The notes under the pieces are model-generated. The model did not search any database. It was not told the origin of the DNA and saw nothing but the letters and a program-made list of their open reading frames with translations. Position numbers and translations under genes: made by a program. A DNA stretch of 64,000 nt from Acorus gramineus. Its lineage: Eukaryota > Streptophyta > Magnoliopsida > Acorales > Acoraceae. The stretch covers positions 20,291,356 to 20,355,355 of the forward strand of contig CM060854.1 in the NCBI GenBank assembly GCA_030737835.1. Reading direction: 5' to 3'. Positions within the stretch are counted from its first letter, which is position 1. The number at the start of each line of letters is the position of its first letter. Below, piece after piece: positions 22,472 to 34,600 of the stretch.

Positions 22472-22805
22472 ATATCACACATTAGCTTGCTAGGAAGACA
22501 GAACGAGGAGGTCCATAAAATATGAAATGAAGAGAGCACTGACTTAATAAGTTCAATTCTTCCAGCTCGGGATAGTGAGTGACCTTCCCAAGATTGAATA
22601 CACTTCCAAATCTTGTCAATAAGAGACATGCAATGAGAATATCACACATTAGCTTGCTAGGAAGACAGAACGAGGAGGTCCATAAAATATGAAATGAAGA
22701 GAGCACTGACTTAATAAGTTCAATTCTTCCAGCTCGGGATAGTGAGTGACCTTCCCAAGATTGAATACACTTCCAAATCTTGTCAATAAGAGACATGCAA
22801 TGAGA
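22472..22805. repeat. 167-bp perfect tandem duplication inside the LINE
   Basis: The block starting ATATCACACATTAGCTTGC at 22472 repeats at 22639 with no difference that I can see. ATATC is present at both edges, suggesting a short-homology origin. It breaks the LINE frame. Confidence 0.9.
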
Positions 22806-23224
22806 ATATCTTAATGAACCATTCAATAAAGGGAGCCCACAGTATCTAACCGGTAGGGAATGTAGAGTAATATTTAGAATTCGGCAAAAAGCTTTGATTG
22901 ATGGACTGTAAGATGAAAAAATATGGCTCTTAGATGTATTCATGGAGAGACCCGAAGAAGAAGCAAAAGAGCAGAATAAGTCCTTTAATGCTGATGCAGT
23001 GCTTGGTTGGTGTCAGTGAATACTAACAAGTCGTCCGCGAAGCATAGATGGCTAACATTGAGTGAGCCTTTGATCAAATGGACCAATCTTTCCAACCTCA
23101 GCAAGCTTGTTAATCCGCATAGAGAAGGAATCCATAACAAGAATGAAGAGGAGAGGAGATAAAGGTTCACCTTGACGTATCCCACAAGAGGAAGAAAAGA
23201 GTCCCGCTGGAGATCCATTAATCA

Positions 23225-23266
23225 AGACAGAAAATATTGGTGTAGAGACAGAAAATATTGGTGTAG
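23225..23266. repeat. 21-bp tandem duplication inside the LINE
   Basis: AGACAGAAAATATTGGTGTAG occurs twice in a row. It adds seven residues in frame. Confidence 0.9.
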
Positions 23267-25179
23267 GGACGCATTCCATACATAGAAAAATCCATTTATC
23301 ATTGAAATTTCATTTCTTTAGAACCTGTTCCAGATTAGCCCAGCTGATGCTATCGAATGCCTTCTTTAGATCAACTTTAATGCAAGCTCTTGAAGGACCA
23401 TGGTTGATATATTTAATCAATTCATGTGCGAGGAGAATATTATGATGGATGCTGCATCCTTTAATGAATGCTGATTGATCCGGGCTAATTAGCTTTGGAA
23501 GAAGAGGATGGAGTCGCAATGCCATGATTTTGTTGATGAGTTTATAAAAGGTATTGCACAAAGATATTGTTATGTTTGTATCACTTTTGAGTGATTAAAT
23601 ATCATGTTTTTATTTATTTTTTAGAGTTCAGGCGTTCAATTTAAAAATATAACCGCATATCGGTGATCCTAGTATCTGCTTTGACTTACTTGTAAATTTT
23701 CGTTGCGTTCTAACATCATTTTAAAAATTATACAGTTCCAAATGGTATCCGTGTTTAGCTGTTATTGGGTTTTGGTTGGTTCTTTGATTGGGTGGGTGGT
23801 GACTCTAGACAAGTATCATCCCATTCTCCAACCCTTGGTTCCTAATGTCTCTATTAGAGGTGAGTGTAAGCCTAAGTATACCCCCCTCCTTACCTAATCA
23901 CACCAAACCCATTTGTACCTCTTTTGCCCCCATCTCACACTCAAAACCCTAAATTGAGTTTACTCTCTCTCTCCCCCCCCCCCCCCCCCTTTCATTCTCT
24001 CTAGGGCAGCCCCCTTTGTGTGTGATTTTTGGTGGTGCAAGTGAAGATGAAGAGAAAAAAATGAAGGAAGAGTGAAAAGGATGGTGAGTATGTGTGTGAA
24101 CCTTGTATTTCCCCCCACCTCCCTCTTCTTCTCCGTGGAATTCTTTTGACCTCATTGTTATTTTGGCTTATATGAGGGTGCTGATCTAGTGGTGGTTATG
24201 GCTATGCATGTGTGATGACTTGATTGCTTGTGGTGGTGGTGGAATCCCTTGTGTGCATCCTTTTCCCCTCTTCTTCTCATGGTATGTTTGTTTCCCCTTT
24301 GTGTCATGTGGGTGTTTGTGTTTATGCTTCAATGAAGTATGAGTGTTGTTATCTAGTGCTTTGGATGGGCAGAAAGGATGCATAGGTGCTGTTTTATGTG
24401 TTTTCCCCTTTTCTTTGTTGTTGGGAGTTTTATGTTGTAGTAAGGCATATTTCAGTCTTATAACAATCCTTGTAAAACTAGTACTTAGAGACATAATTTT
24501 AGGATTGTGTCCTCATATGATATGATCATACATATGTCTAGATTATATAAATGAAATTTGGTATCATAATATTATCTGTCTTGTAAGTTAGAACTTGATT
24601 TGCATGGACTGTTCAGATTCGCGTAGGAAATGATCAGTTTCTGAAAATATTTTATTTCACCCATGTAGAGGCCAAATCTGTCACGCCCCGGGCGTCCCCG
24701 AGACGCGGCAAGTGTATATAAAATATCAGAATCTACACAGGAGGTCAATAATATCATACAAATGACACACAGACAACAAAAGCAGGGCTGACATGATATA
24801 TACACCAAATGCGGATAACTAAAGACTGAATCTGTAATCAAAACACACTACAGACTCCATACATAATCACATGTCCTGTGAGAGCCAATATACATACAAA
24901 GACGTCCAAATACAACACAAACGCGTGCCCAACCACGGAAAATAATACATACTGGTACAAGGGATGCTGATAGTCTCTGCAACTCGCGGGACGTGGCGCT
25001 ACTCCGCTACTGATGAAGTCCCTCGGGGAGCTCCTCCTCTGGATCCAACTCAGATGACACTGAAGAGAAAATATTATGCGAGGGGTGAGCCACACGCTCA
25101 GTGAACGGCACAACCCATGCATCACAGACAATATTGACCACAACCAGATATCCTTATAATCCACAATTCATATCACAAC

Positions 25180-25540
25180 TCAAAGCCGTGGGTTGCTCAA
25201 TCGCCAACCCACTACACCCTCACCCTCACCCTTCAATGGGCGACAAAGGATATTGGGACTGGCTACACATAACCAGCGGGTCGCTTCCGCCAACCAGCCA
25301 CACCCTCACCCTCACCCTTCAATGGGTGACATAGGATATTGGGACTAACTGCACCAAAAACCAACGGGTTGCTTCCGCCAACCCGCTACACCCTCACCCT
25401 CACCCTTCAATGGGTGACATAGGATTTTGGGACTTACAAGCATCCAATCACAACTCCAGTGGGTCGTTCATCGCCAACCCACTATACCCTCACCCTCACC
25501 CTTCAATGGGTGACATAGGATTTTGGGACTGACTAGGCTG
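25180..25540. repeat. Four-copy minisatellite, about 88 bp, within the young solo LTR
   Basis: Each unit includes ACCCTCACCCTCACCCTTCA and a GGGTGACATAGGAT-like part. The related LTRs at 32141 and 46665 have only one unit (about 34300-34350 and 47160-47235). Confidence 0.85.
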
Positions 25541-26404
25541 TTGGTCACCCTTGGTCCACCGATAGTCTCTCCTCCACTCCGTAGGCCGCCCGGTCTACTC
25601 CCACATTCAGCACAGTCCGTCCTAAATCAGGAGGTGCCTACTGATGGGAGCCCTCTGTCAGGAAGGCCTGTCTAACGCTGGGGTAGTCTCTACCGGATCC
25701 AACGAAGGGAACAGAACAGCCTACCCATCGCATATGATCCACTTGGATCCGCAGACGGCACATTATAACAACACTAATGTTCTGAATTCCTCAGAACCCA
25801 CCAGGGCGCATAACTACGATGCGGGGAACATGCATAAGGTTATAACAAGGGTGGAATATCATTGGAGGAAAGAAACTCGGGAGGGCAGCGTGAGTTCCCG
25901 TTATAGGGCACCCCGACAACCAAACAAGGAACACGGTGTACCCTAACCCGGGTCTCACCGCTGTCCTCGCAAGGCCCCTCCCCTATAATATTCACTATAA
26001 CATGCAATTTTAACAAATACTAGCATTTAATTTAATAAATAAACTAGTAGGGCACATGCATCGGTCGGGCTTCCTAGCATGGAAACAGGGGACATGCTGC
26101 ATGGCTCATACACATCCTAAGGGTGCAAGTCCCTAACATGCAAAGTCTAGGGTAACATGCATTCTACAATTAAATCATGCTCGCATGATATACAAATTAC
26201 AACATGCCAATATTCATCCATGGTGCCCCAGGAGAGGTCGGTATACGCCCAAGTGCGTATAACACCTCTCTACTGGGTTGGATTGTCCCACTCACCGGAA
26301 TCCGGGTCGTCACGCGACCGTCCGTCTAGATCTGCAAGACAGACATTCAATATGGTGAGAAACCACACAATTTATACATAAAAATGCATAGAAATACCCA
26401 AAAC

Positions 26405-27540
26405 TCGGATAAGCATGCATACGGGCTCGCACGCATGCGAGCACGCACGTACACACGCGAGTCCGAGTGCCCCGACACCTACCCGAACCCTCGGGCAGCC
26501 ATTCGCATGGCCCCCTGCATGCGCACGCACGAATGCGCACGCACGCACACACCCCGGCACCATCGGCGCACTGCCGCGCGCTTGCCCGCGAGCCCAGACG
26601 CGCACCCGCACGCATGCGCACGCTCGCGCGCGCCCACGTGCACCGCGCGTCCAGCCCGCGCCCCTCGCGCAGCACCCCGCGCACTGCCCCAGCACGCCCC
26701 AGCACGCCCCAGCACGCGCACGCACGCGCATGCACGCGCGCGCGCGCACTGGTTCCCTGCCCAGTGCCCAGGCGCACTGGCCGCGCGCGCGCACGCCTGC
26801 GCGCCCCCGCGCGCGCGCGCCCGCGCGCACTCCCGCGCACACCCCCGCTCGCGCCAGCAGCCGCGCGCACCCGCGCACCCACTCTGCGCGCACCCGCGCA
26901 CTCGCGCGCGCACGCACCCGCGCACGACTGCGCGCCCGACTGCGCCCGCCAGCGCCCAGCACCCGCCACCCGCGACCCAGCGCCCAGCGCCTGGGACCCT
27001 CACTTAGCGTCCACGCGCACGCCCGTGCAACACGCGCCTGGCAGCACGCGCCCAGCGCGCCTGCCAGCCTGCCCGCGCTGCTGCCCGCGTTGCCTGCCTG
27101 CGCGCGTCGCCGAGTGGCCCGAGCACCGCTCGCCTGCACGCCCGGGGCACTGCCCGTCTGATGCCCGAGCGCCCCTGCACCCCCCGAGCGCACGCCCGCG
27201 CGCACGCGCTCGCGCGCCCAGCAAACTGGTGCCCTGCTCCCAGCCTACCCAGCTAGCCCTGCCAGCCTAGCACCCGACTAGCCCTGCACGCCCAGCACCA
27301 GCCCGCGCGCACGCCCGCGCGCACGCACGCGCGCGCCCTACCAGCGGCCCTGCCCGCTGCGCCTGCGGCTGCTGCGCCTGCTGCTGCTGCCCTGCCATCC
27401 TGCCCGAGCCCGAGCTCCTCTACCACCCACCTCCGACCACCGCCACAGCCTCCGACCGCCTCCCACAGCCCTCCGACGGCCACCCACCGCCGCCAACCGC
27501 CTCCCAACCACAAAACCACCCCCCTAGCATTCATCTAAGC
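26405..27540. repeat. Extremely GC- and CpG-rich core of the solo LTR
   Basis: About 1.1 kb of GCGCGC, CACGCACGCGC and GCCCGCGC words, against an AT-rich background. Long open frames occur in most reading frames because stop codons are scarce. The protein readings are low-complexity Arg/Ala/Pro or Cys/Gly strings, so this is not coding. Matching shorter cores lie at 33040-33560 and 47990-48540. Confidence 0.88.
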
Positions 27541-29875
27541 AAGAAAAAGAGGGAAAGGGGGCTTACCAAGGGGAGGAGGGGAAGTCCGGTGGCTCTCCGC
27601 GCGCCGAAACCTTTCTCAAAGGCTCTCCTACGCCCCGATCTACCTCCACCGCCGAGATGGCTCAAATCAGGGACGAAGAGAGGGCGGACGGACGGGAAAA
27701 ACTCGCCGGAATTGGGATTTGAAAACACCGGAGTGTAGATCGGGACCCGATCTACACTTCCTAGGTTTTAGGTTTTAAGCTTTGAGGGGTCTAGGGGGCT
27801 CAAAAGTGAGAAAAATGGGTAAGGGGAGAGAGGGAGACCATTGGGGGAGAAGATGAATAGTGCCAAGCACTTTTTAAATCCCACTTATATAACCAGCGAC
27901 TTAAAAACCCAGATACGCCCCGGAACTGTGAAATTTCGGGAACGTTACCGGAATTCGATGAAATTTTCGTGAGAGGTCTAAAATGACACCAGGACACCAA
28001 ATATGCAGTTAGATTTCCAATCGGAGTCCTCTAGCTCAGGACGATAGCTAACAGTCCAAAAATTAGCGGTTCCGATCGAAAACCGAAAAAAAAATAAAAA
28101 ACTGCCAGAACGCTCCAACGGTTACCAGCAGGCTAAAAAGTGACACATATATAACAAAATCAGATTATGATGTCTTCACAAATTATGATCCTAACATGTC
28201 AAAGAAAGTTTTTGATTTATTTCAGAATTATTGGATGTGTATTTGGTGCTGTAGAGATTAAAGTTTAGTGCTGGTTGTAGTAGATGCACCAGTTTTATTT
28301 GATTGTGTGTCAAAGAGCTATTATGCATGATGTGAGAACCATCAAGAGTTAGTGTCTTCATGAAGTTGGCTTGTATGTGTGTCAGGAGATTTCATATTTT
28401 AATTGAGCATCATTGGTTGTGTTTTGCAGCTTTCGTTGATAGAACTCGTGATGATCCAGGTAACGGTGAGTTGTTCGATCGACCCAGTTAGGAAGCGCGT
28501 AATACACGTAGCCGTGCTCCATGTATTCTAAGAGCGCCGTAGTTATGTAGTATTCATATAATGGACGTATTATTAGGATTATAACTTACCATGTTAGATA
28601 ACGCATACTATATATATTTATAATTTGTATTTTGCGTAGACAATTTATATCGCACCCATTACTTGTTTGTCCACCATAATACATGCATAAATAACTGTAT
28701 TTTTATACAACTATTGCTAGCATAATATTGTATCTTATGTATCTAGTATTATAGAATATGGTATGCCATAGGTGGTTCGTGTATCGAATTTGCTCCATGA
28801 TTAGTTAAATATGTGGTATGCTATTTATCATTAAGTGTGTATAGTTCCATACTTAGCTTTGACATATTATAGAATGTTAAAACTAAATACTTGAATATTA
28901 AACCTTGCCTATCAGTTATAGGCGTGTGTAGGACCCGCCTTTGGGGTCATGCTAGGACATTATTCAGTTGTGAAAATAGTTAAGCTTCCCGCATCCGAGG
29001 GGCTGCAACTTTATGGGAATTCACGAGAATTCGATAGCGTATCGGTAATGGCTAACCGATGGTGGAGGATTTATAAGGGTTATATTGTGAGTATAGTGTT
29101 TCTTTTACAAATTATCGTGCGTCGAAGTTGTCCAATGTCGAAGCTTTCCTGCGTGGTGTTGCCATGATGTTGGAAGGCCACCAGGAAGAGGGCTACCTGG
29201 AAGAGGGCTACCGGATGATGTAGGGCGTTAGTGTATTGATTTCTCCCAAAAGTCTCTTGTCATCCCTATGGGCAAGAATGAGGGCGTAGTGAGGGCACAG
29301 TGAGGGCACGTCATTGCGTGATGTTCTATTATTATAGGTTATTCCATGTCTTGGTTGGAACTATTATTGTACTATTGATGTGATATAGATGCGGTGTGTG
29401 GCTTCTTACCATTCACTGAGCTTGTAGCTCACCCCTCGTGTATTGTTCCTCCACCAAGAGTTGAGTTGATCTTGAAGGAGAAGCTCCGTGAGGTGCAATT
29501 CCATTAGTTGTTGCAGCGTCCAGTCTTTTGGTTCTTCGAGCGTGGGACCGTCAGCATTCCTCTTACCTGTATGTTATGGTATTCGTGCTTGAGGCACATG
29601 TCATTATTTTTAGTTGATTTTGACTAGACTTGGCTCTCACAGGACAATAATTGTGTTAATTGGATCTGTAATATTACTTTGGATTATAGATTTATGTCAT
29701 TTTACGCTTCCACACTTTTTGATAAGCTATCTATTATTATTGCTTTGTTAAACCAGATATGTCATATGTTAGATCATCGATGTATCCCTTGGAGTCATTA
29801 TTGACCTCTTGTATTGATCATCTGATATTTTTATATATTGCTACGATCCGAGGACAGCCGCTCCGGGGCGTAACA

Positions 29876-30274
29876 TATATGGGCCTATACTGATCAAGAG
29901 AATCTGCAGTAAGAGATTTAGGGATTAGTGAATGGTTGACCTGCCGGAGGAGTTTCCCCTTTTGAAAGAAGTGATTGATAGCATTCAAGAGATCCTCTTT
30001 GATCAACTCCCAAAAAGTTTGATAAAACTTTGCCAAAAAGCCATCTGGTCTCAGCAAACTCAAAGCTTTCATCTGAAAAAGAGCAGCCCGTACTTCAGGT
30101 TCAATTGCAAGGGAGCATAGCACAATGCTTTCAACCTCTGAAACACCTCCAAAGGAGAGTGGAAAGGGTTGAGCAGGTGACGAGTTCTGGTTGAGGAAAC
30201 ACCTCCAAAGGAGAGTGGAATCTGCTTTTAGTTGAAGATGAATCGAGTATCAAAGACAGAATTTTCCATGTCAG
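29876..30274 (-). pseudogene. LINE ORF2 fragment, upstream part of the split LINE
   Basis: Minus-strand pieces give AKFYQTFWELIKEDLLNAIN and SLDQYRPI, the reverse transcriptase region just before the piece at 23567. A segment with AAACACCTCCAAAGGAGAG is repeated at 30147 and 30198. Traces of the LINE may continue beyond the MITE at 30275-30662. Confidence 0.85.
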
Positions 30275-30662
30275 ACTACCCCTGTTTGGATATAGAATTA
30301 AGTTGTTATAATGTTTATGACTATTCTAGTATAAATATGGATAAAGTGAGTTTTTATTTGGTTGTGTTTTGAATTATTCTTGTTGAAAAACGTAATAATA
30401 TAGTTTTTGTTGTTTTAATAAAATGTGAATAAAGTGTGTACAAGGATTTATAAAAGGTGAAAAAATATTGATGATTGATTTGACATGTGATTTATAAGAG
30501 GTGATGATAATTGATTTAACAGTAGCTCAACATATTCTTTGGGTGGAATAACCTAGGATAACTTTAATTCCAGGGGTTGGTTAAAATCCATATAACACCT
30601 TATATCAGTTTATTCTAACATACCTCTACCATTATACACCCACTCATCCAAACAGGGGTAGT
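30275..30662 (-). mobile_element. MITE with perfect 16-bp inverted ends
   Basis: The termini are ACTACCCCTGTTTGGA and its exact complement. The interior matches the MITE at 905-1350 in the opposite orientation (for example the CATATTCTTTGGGTGGAATAA block). No clear target duplication. It sits in or next to LINE sequence. Confidence 0.75.
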
Positions 30663-31371
30663 TGGGTTGCCTCAAAAATCTAAAATGCTTTGAAGTTCTT
30701 ATGACATGACTGCATTAAGATGAACCCTAAAATCAGAGCTCTAATTCTGCATTTGATTTTCCTGAAGTGTGCTGATACACTCAGTCCGTGTCTACAGCTT
30801 ATATGCAGTCTCCCAACCATCTATACACCATGATAATATAATATGCATTGCGTTATTATAGTATGTGAATTAATTTTTTATTTTTCAAAAAACATGTACT
30901 CGTACTGTATCTTAGTGTATACATCAATTTTTATAATAATATATATTTAAATGAGCGAGTGTATAATTTTTATTAAAAAAAATTAGTTAGGGATTAGAAA
31001 AGCCTGCACATAAGTTTGGACATATCTTTTTCCTTCATCACAAGTGAGTTTTTGTGACTTGGCAATTCTACGAACTCAGATATTCCATTCTAGTCAGATT
31101 AACCTATATGGTTAGATGTTATAGTGAATGACATGATGGTCTTGATAGAAACGTTAACAATGCTTAGATATTGTGTCGACATATTTTAATGAATTATATA
31201 CAAGTATGTTATTTTTTGTGTGAAGTATTACATTTGATTGATTGGGTCATTTTTTAAGAAGTATATGTATTTTTAAAATATAAAACTGAGTGATTATAAT
31301 AAAGATTACATATAATTGCATGCAACATCATTCATTTATTAATCAATTGAATGATCCAGTACAATTCATTC
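30663..31371. other. RLP2 3' flank and repeated cassette
   Basis: 30770-30990 carries the GATACACTCAGTCCG cassette seen near RLP1 (7440), the deleted locus (18030) and 37690. 31110-31371 matches the RLP1 3' flank (3460-3740). No gene. Confidence 0.6.
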
Positions 31372-31432
31372 TTTTTTTTTTTTGTGAGTAAAGGCGGGTT
31401 CAAACCCGCGACCTCCCCTTTGGGGAGGGTGC
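31372..31432 (-). mobile_element. Very short SINE-like or tRNA-fragment retroposed insert
   Basis: 61 bp: on the minus strand a GC hairpin (CCTCCCCAAAGGGGAGG), a tRNA T-arm-like hairpin (GCGGGTTTGAACCCGC, covering a Pol III B-box-like motif), a short spacer, then an A run. The 18-bp duplication ATCCAGTACAATTCATTC flanks it exactly (31354-31371 and 31433-31450). The RLP1 flank at 3690-3770 has the empty site. A poly(A) tail plus a long target duplication indicate LINE-driven retroposition of a tRNA-related RNA. Confidence 0.82.
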
Positions 31433-31613
31433 ATCCAGTACAATTCATTCATTGTACATATATAATATCTAAGCAATAAAAAAAAAAATCAAAATTACAC
31501 ATCACACCATAAATTACAATTTATTTTTTCCCAATCCAACTACAACGCTGCATTTCAAATATACGAAAGACATGTAAATCAGAGAACCACTCATACACAT
31601 ACTCAAATTCAGT

Positions 31614-34600
31614 TTCTTGTTGTCGCCTTCAATTTGCGCATAAAGAGCACATAAGCCACATATACTTTATCACCCAATTCATTCAGAAAGAGGAAATATA
31701 TAATCCTCTAGTTTCTTTTGAACAACAAAATACCACATGCCATCCAGTATCCCAAGATGAATCCCGACATGCAAAACCATAGCATTTCTGACCATTCTCC
31801 ATTATCTTCCTCTTCATTATCCTGACTAATGGTTGCAAGGCTTCGTGGTGTAATATTATCTGGGCATTTGTTGGAGGTTGGAGGCCCACATAGATCATAA
31901 TTTCCAATATAAGATGCATTAGTGAAGGTCTGAAGCTGACTGCCTGTTGGGATTCTCCCTGACAAGTTGTTGAAAGACAAGTTCAAGTCTTCCAAAAAAT
32001 TGAGCTCAGACAAGCTTGGAGGAATCAACTCGGAGAGATTGTTTCTTGATAGATCGAGAGACAACATGGATTTCATATTACCAATCTTTGTCAGAATTTT
32101 TCCAGTCAAATGATTTTCAGACAAGTTCAGACTTTGTAACTGTTATATATGTGTCACTTTTAACCTTCTGGTAACCATTGGACCATTCTGGTAGTTTTTC
32201 AATTTTTTTCGTTTTTCGATCGGAACCGCTAAAATTTTGGACTTTTAGCTATCATCCTGAGTTTGAGGACTCCGATTGAAAATCTAACTGCATATTATGT
32301 GTCCTGGTACCATTTCAAGCCACTCACGAAAATTTCATCGAATTCCGGTAACGTTTCAGAATTTCGCAGTTCCGAATCGTATCCGGGTTTTGACCGAGCG
32401 AAAAGTCATTGGGAGACTTGACTTGGTCAATGTGGGCCCATGACTTGGTCAAATGTTTTTGGCTTTTAGTGTGGTTGGGTTGACTAGGGTCAAACCTCAC
32501 TTAAACCTCCCCTAAACCTAGCTTAAACCTAATCTAATTTCAAGTGAGTGTGTGTGTGTGTGTGCCTTAAATAAAATCCCACGCCTAGGTATAGTGCCCC
32601 CCACTATTCATCATCTTCTCCAAAAATTTCTCTCTCTCTCCCTCTCTTTAAATCCCCATTTGGACCTACTTAGAGTGTTCAAAAGAAGAAGCCCTAGAAG
32701 GAGAAAAGATAGGTATTGTCCCGATCTATCTTCCGGTGGTTTCGTTTTCGAGTTTCCTCTTGTGTGACCCCCTCTCATGGCCCCTTTTCTCCTCAGATTT
32801 CAGCCATTTTTAGGGCTGAAGGAGGGCTTGGTGGTGGTGGCCTTGGAGGTGGTGTTTCGGTGCGCGAAGAGCACCCGATCTCCTTCCCTTCCCTTCCTCT
32901 CCTTAGGGTAAGCTTTCTTTCCTCCCATTTCTTGTTTAGATGCATGTTAGGATGTGTTTTTGGGTGTGCTAGGGGAGCTTGGTGGTTTGGGGGTTGTTGG
33001 GGGGCTGTTGGTGGCTGATGGAGGTGGTTGAGTTCGGCTCGGGCAGTGCGGGCTCGCTGGCGCGTGCGCGCAGGCAGGCAGCGCAGGCAGGCAGGCAGGC
33101 GCGCTGTCGGGCGAGCTGGCAGGGCACGCGCGCGTGCGCGCGGGCGTGCGCGCGGGTGCTGCGCAGGGGGCGCAGTACGCGGGGCGAGCGGGTGGTGTGC
33201 GGGTGCTGCGCAGGGGGCGCAGTGCGCGCAGGGCGAGCGGGGAGTGCGTGCGGGGCACTGCGCTGGGGCGCAGTGCGGGCGGGTGTGCGCGCGAGGCGCT
33301 GCGCTGGGTCGCAGTGCGCGCGGGTGCATCCGGGGCTGGACGCGCGGTGCGCACGGGCGCGCGCGTGCCTGCGCCGGAGCGGGCTGGGCGTGGCAGCGTG
33401 TCCGGGCATGCAGGCAAGGGGCTCGGCAGTGCGTCTGGGCGCACGGGCTGGGGCGCGGCTGTGCGCCCGGGGCGGGTGGCCGTGCGCATGGCTGCCCGGG
33501 GGTGCGGGAGTGAGTCGGGGTGCTCGGACTCGCGTGCGTACGGGCCGTATGTACGCTTGTCCGAGTGTTGGGTATTTTTAGTGTATTTTTGTATGTATTT
33601 GTGTATTTTACTCACCGTGTTAAATACCTGTCTTGCAGAGGTATTGGTGAGTGGGACAATCCAACCCAGTTGGGAGGCGTATATGCTCTTAGGCGTGTAT
33701 CGTCCTCCCCTGGGGCACCATGGTTTAATATTAACTTGTATAATATGTAATCCATGCAGGCATGATTGTTTTGTAGTATGCATGCCACCCTAGATCTTGT
33801 ATGTTAGGGACTTGCACCCTTAGGATATGTGTAAGAGCCATGCACCCTGATAATATGTTTTCATGCTAGGAAGCCCTGACCTATGCATGTATCCCATTAG
33901 TTTAAATTATTTTAAATCAAATGCGAACTTATGGTATTTTGCATGCCTTAGTAAATATTATAACCTGGTGGTTATTATATATGTTCCCCGCATCTTGGTT
34001 ATGCGCCCTGGAGGAATTCTGAAGAATTCATGTCATTAGAGTTGTTGAGATGCGTTGCCGACGGATCCGAGTGGATCGTATACGTGTGGATAGGCTGTTT
34101 CTTTTCCCTTCGTTGGATCCGTATAGAGACTGCCCCAGCGTTAGACAGGCCTTCCTGACAGAGGGCTCCCATCAGTAGGCACCTCCTGATTTGGGTTCGG
34201 ACTGTGCTGAATTGTGGGAGTAGACCAGGCGGCCTACGGAGTGGAGGAGAGACTATCGGTGGACCAAGGGTGATTAACAGCCTAGTCAGTCCCAATATCC
34301 TATGTCACCTATTGGAGGGTGAGGGTGAGGGTGTGGTGGGTCGGCGATGTAGCGACCCACTGGATTGTGTAGTTCCTGCCACTTTGAGGCTTTGAATAAT
34401 TAATTGTGGTTAATATGAATTGTGATGCATGGGTTGTGCTATTCACTGAGCGTGTGGCTCACCCCTCGCATATTTTTCTCCAGTTATCACGGAGTCGGAT
34501 CTGAAGGAGGAGCTCCCCGAGGGATTTCATCAGTAGCGGAGTAGCGCCACGTCCCGCGAGTGTTAGAGGCCATCAGCATCCCTTTTTGATTGTATGTATA

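Larger units (their letters stand above)
22205..23567 (-). pseudogene. LINE ORF2 fragment, reverse transcriptase and downstream part
   Basis: Minus-strand pieces give reverse transcriptase motifs in order: SPDQSAFIKGCSIHHN, KVDLKKAFDSISW (catalytic D), SPLLFILVMDSFS and CFADDLLVF (catalytic FADD box). The LINE-typical LSRAGRIELIKSVLSS and a WQGHSATRKIH region follow. Stops and frameshifts break the frame, and there are internal duplications at 22472-22805 and 23225-23266. The frame continues in 29876-30274 across the solo LTR, so both parts were one LINE. Confidence 0.88.
24679..28156 (-). mobile_element. Young solo LTR, 3,478 bp, nested in the old one
   Basis: On the plus strand it reads TGTCACGCCCCGGGCG to ATATATAACA. 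The exact 5-bp duplication AAATC flanks it (24674-24678 and 28157-28161). TG...CA ends with a 5-bp duplication and no internal domain define a solo LTR. It is about 735 bp longer than its relatives, partly through a repeated 88-bp unit (25180-25540) and a larger GC-rich core (26405-27540). Lineage is not certain; such lengths and ends occur in Ty3-type elements. Confidence 0.9.
23568..29875 (+). mobile_element. Old solo LTR, split by a younger solo LTR
   Basis: It starts TGTTATG and ends GGGGCGTAACA. The flanks are GATAT (23563-23567) and TATAT (29876-29880), a one-mismatch 5-bp duplication. Without the younger insert it is about 2.83 kb. Its parts match the other three LTRs: a CACTGAGCTTGTAGCTCACCCC block near 29420, GGCTCTCACAGGACA near 29630 and GTTATTGACCTC-like sequence near 29800. 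It lacks the GC-rich core. It interrupts a LINE. Confidence 0.82.

Noticed and set aside
24186-24494. 102-residue minus-strand open frame
   Set aside because: It lies within the old solo LTR and is His/Lys/Pro low-complexity; no support as a gene.
26310-27534. Many long overlapping open frames in all six frames
   Set aside because: They are due to the GC-rich core of the solo LTR, where stop codons are rare. The translations are low-complexity Arg/Ala/Cys/Pro strings that reappear in the sister LTRs at 32793-33783 and 47836-48846.
31372-31432. Possible tRNA gene
   Set aside because: Only a T-arm-like hairpin is present; there is no acceptor stem, D arm or anticodon arm, and an A tail with target duplication shows retroposition.
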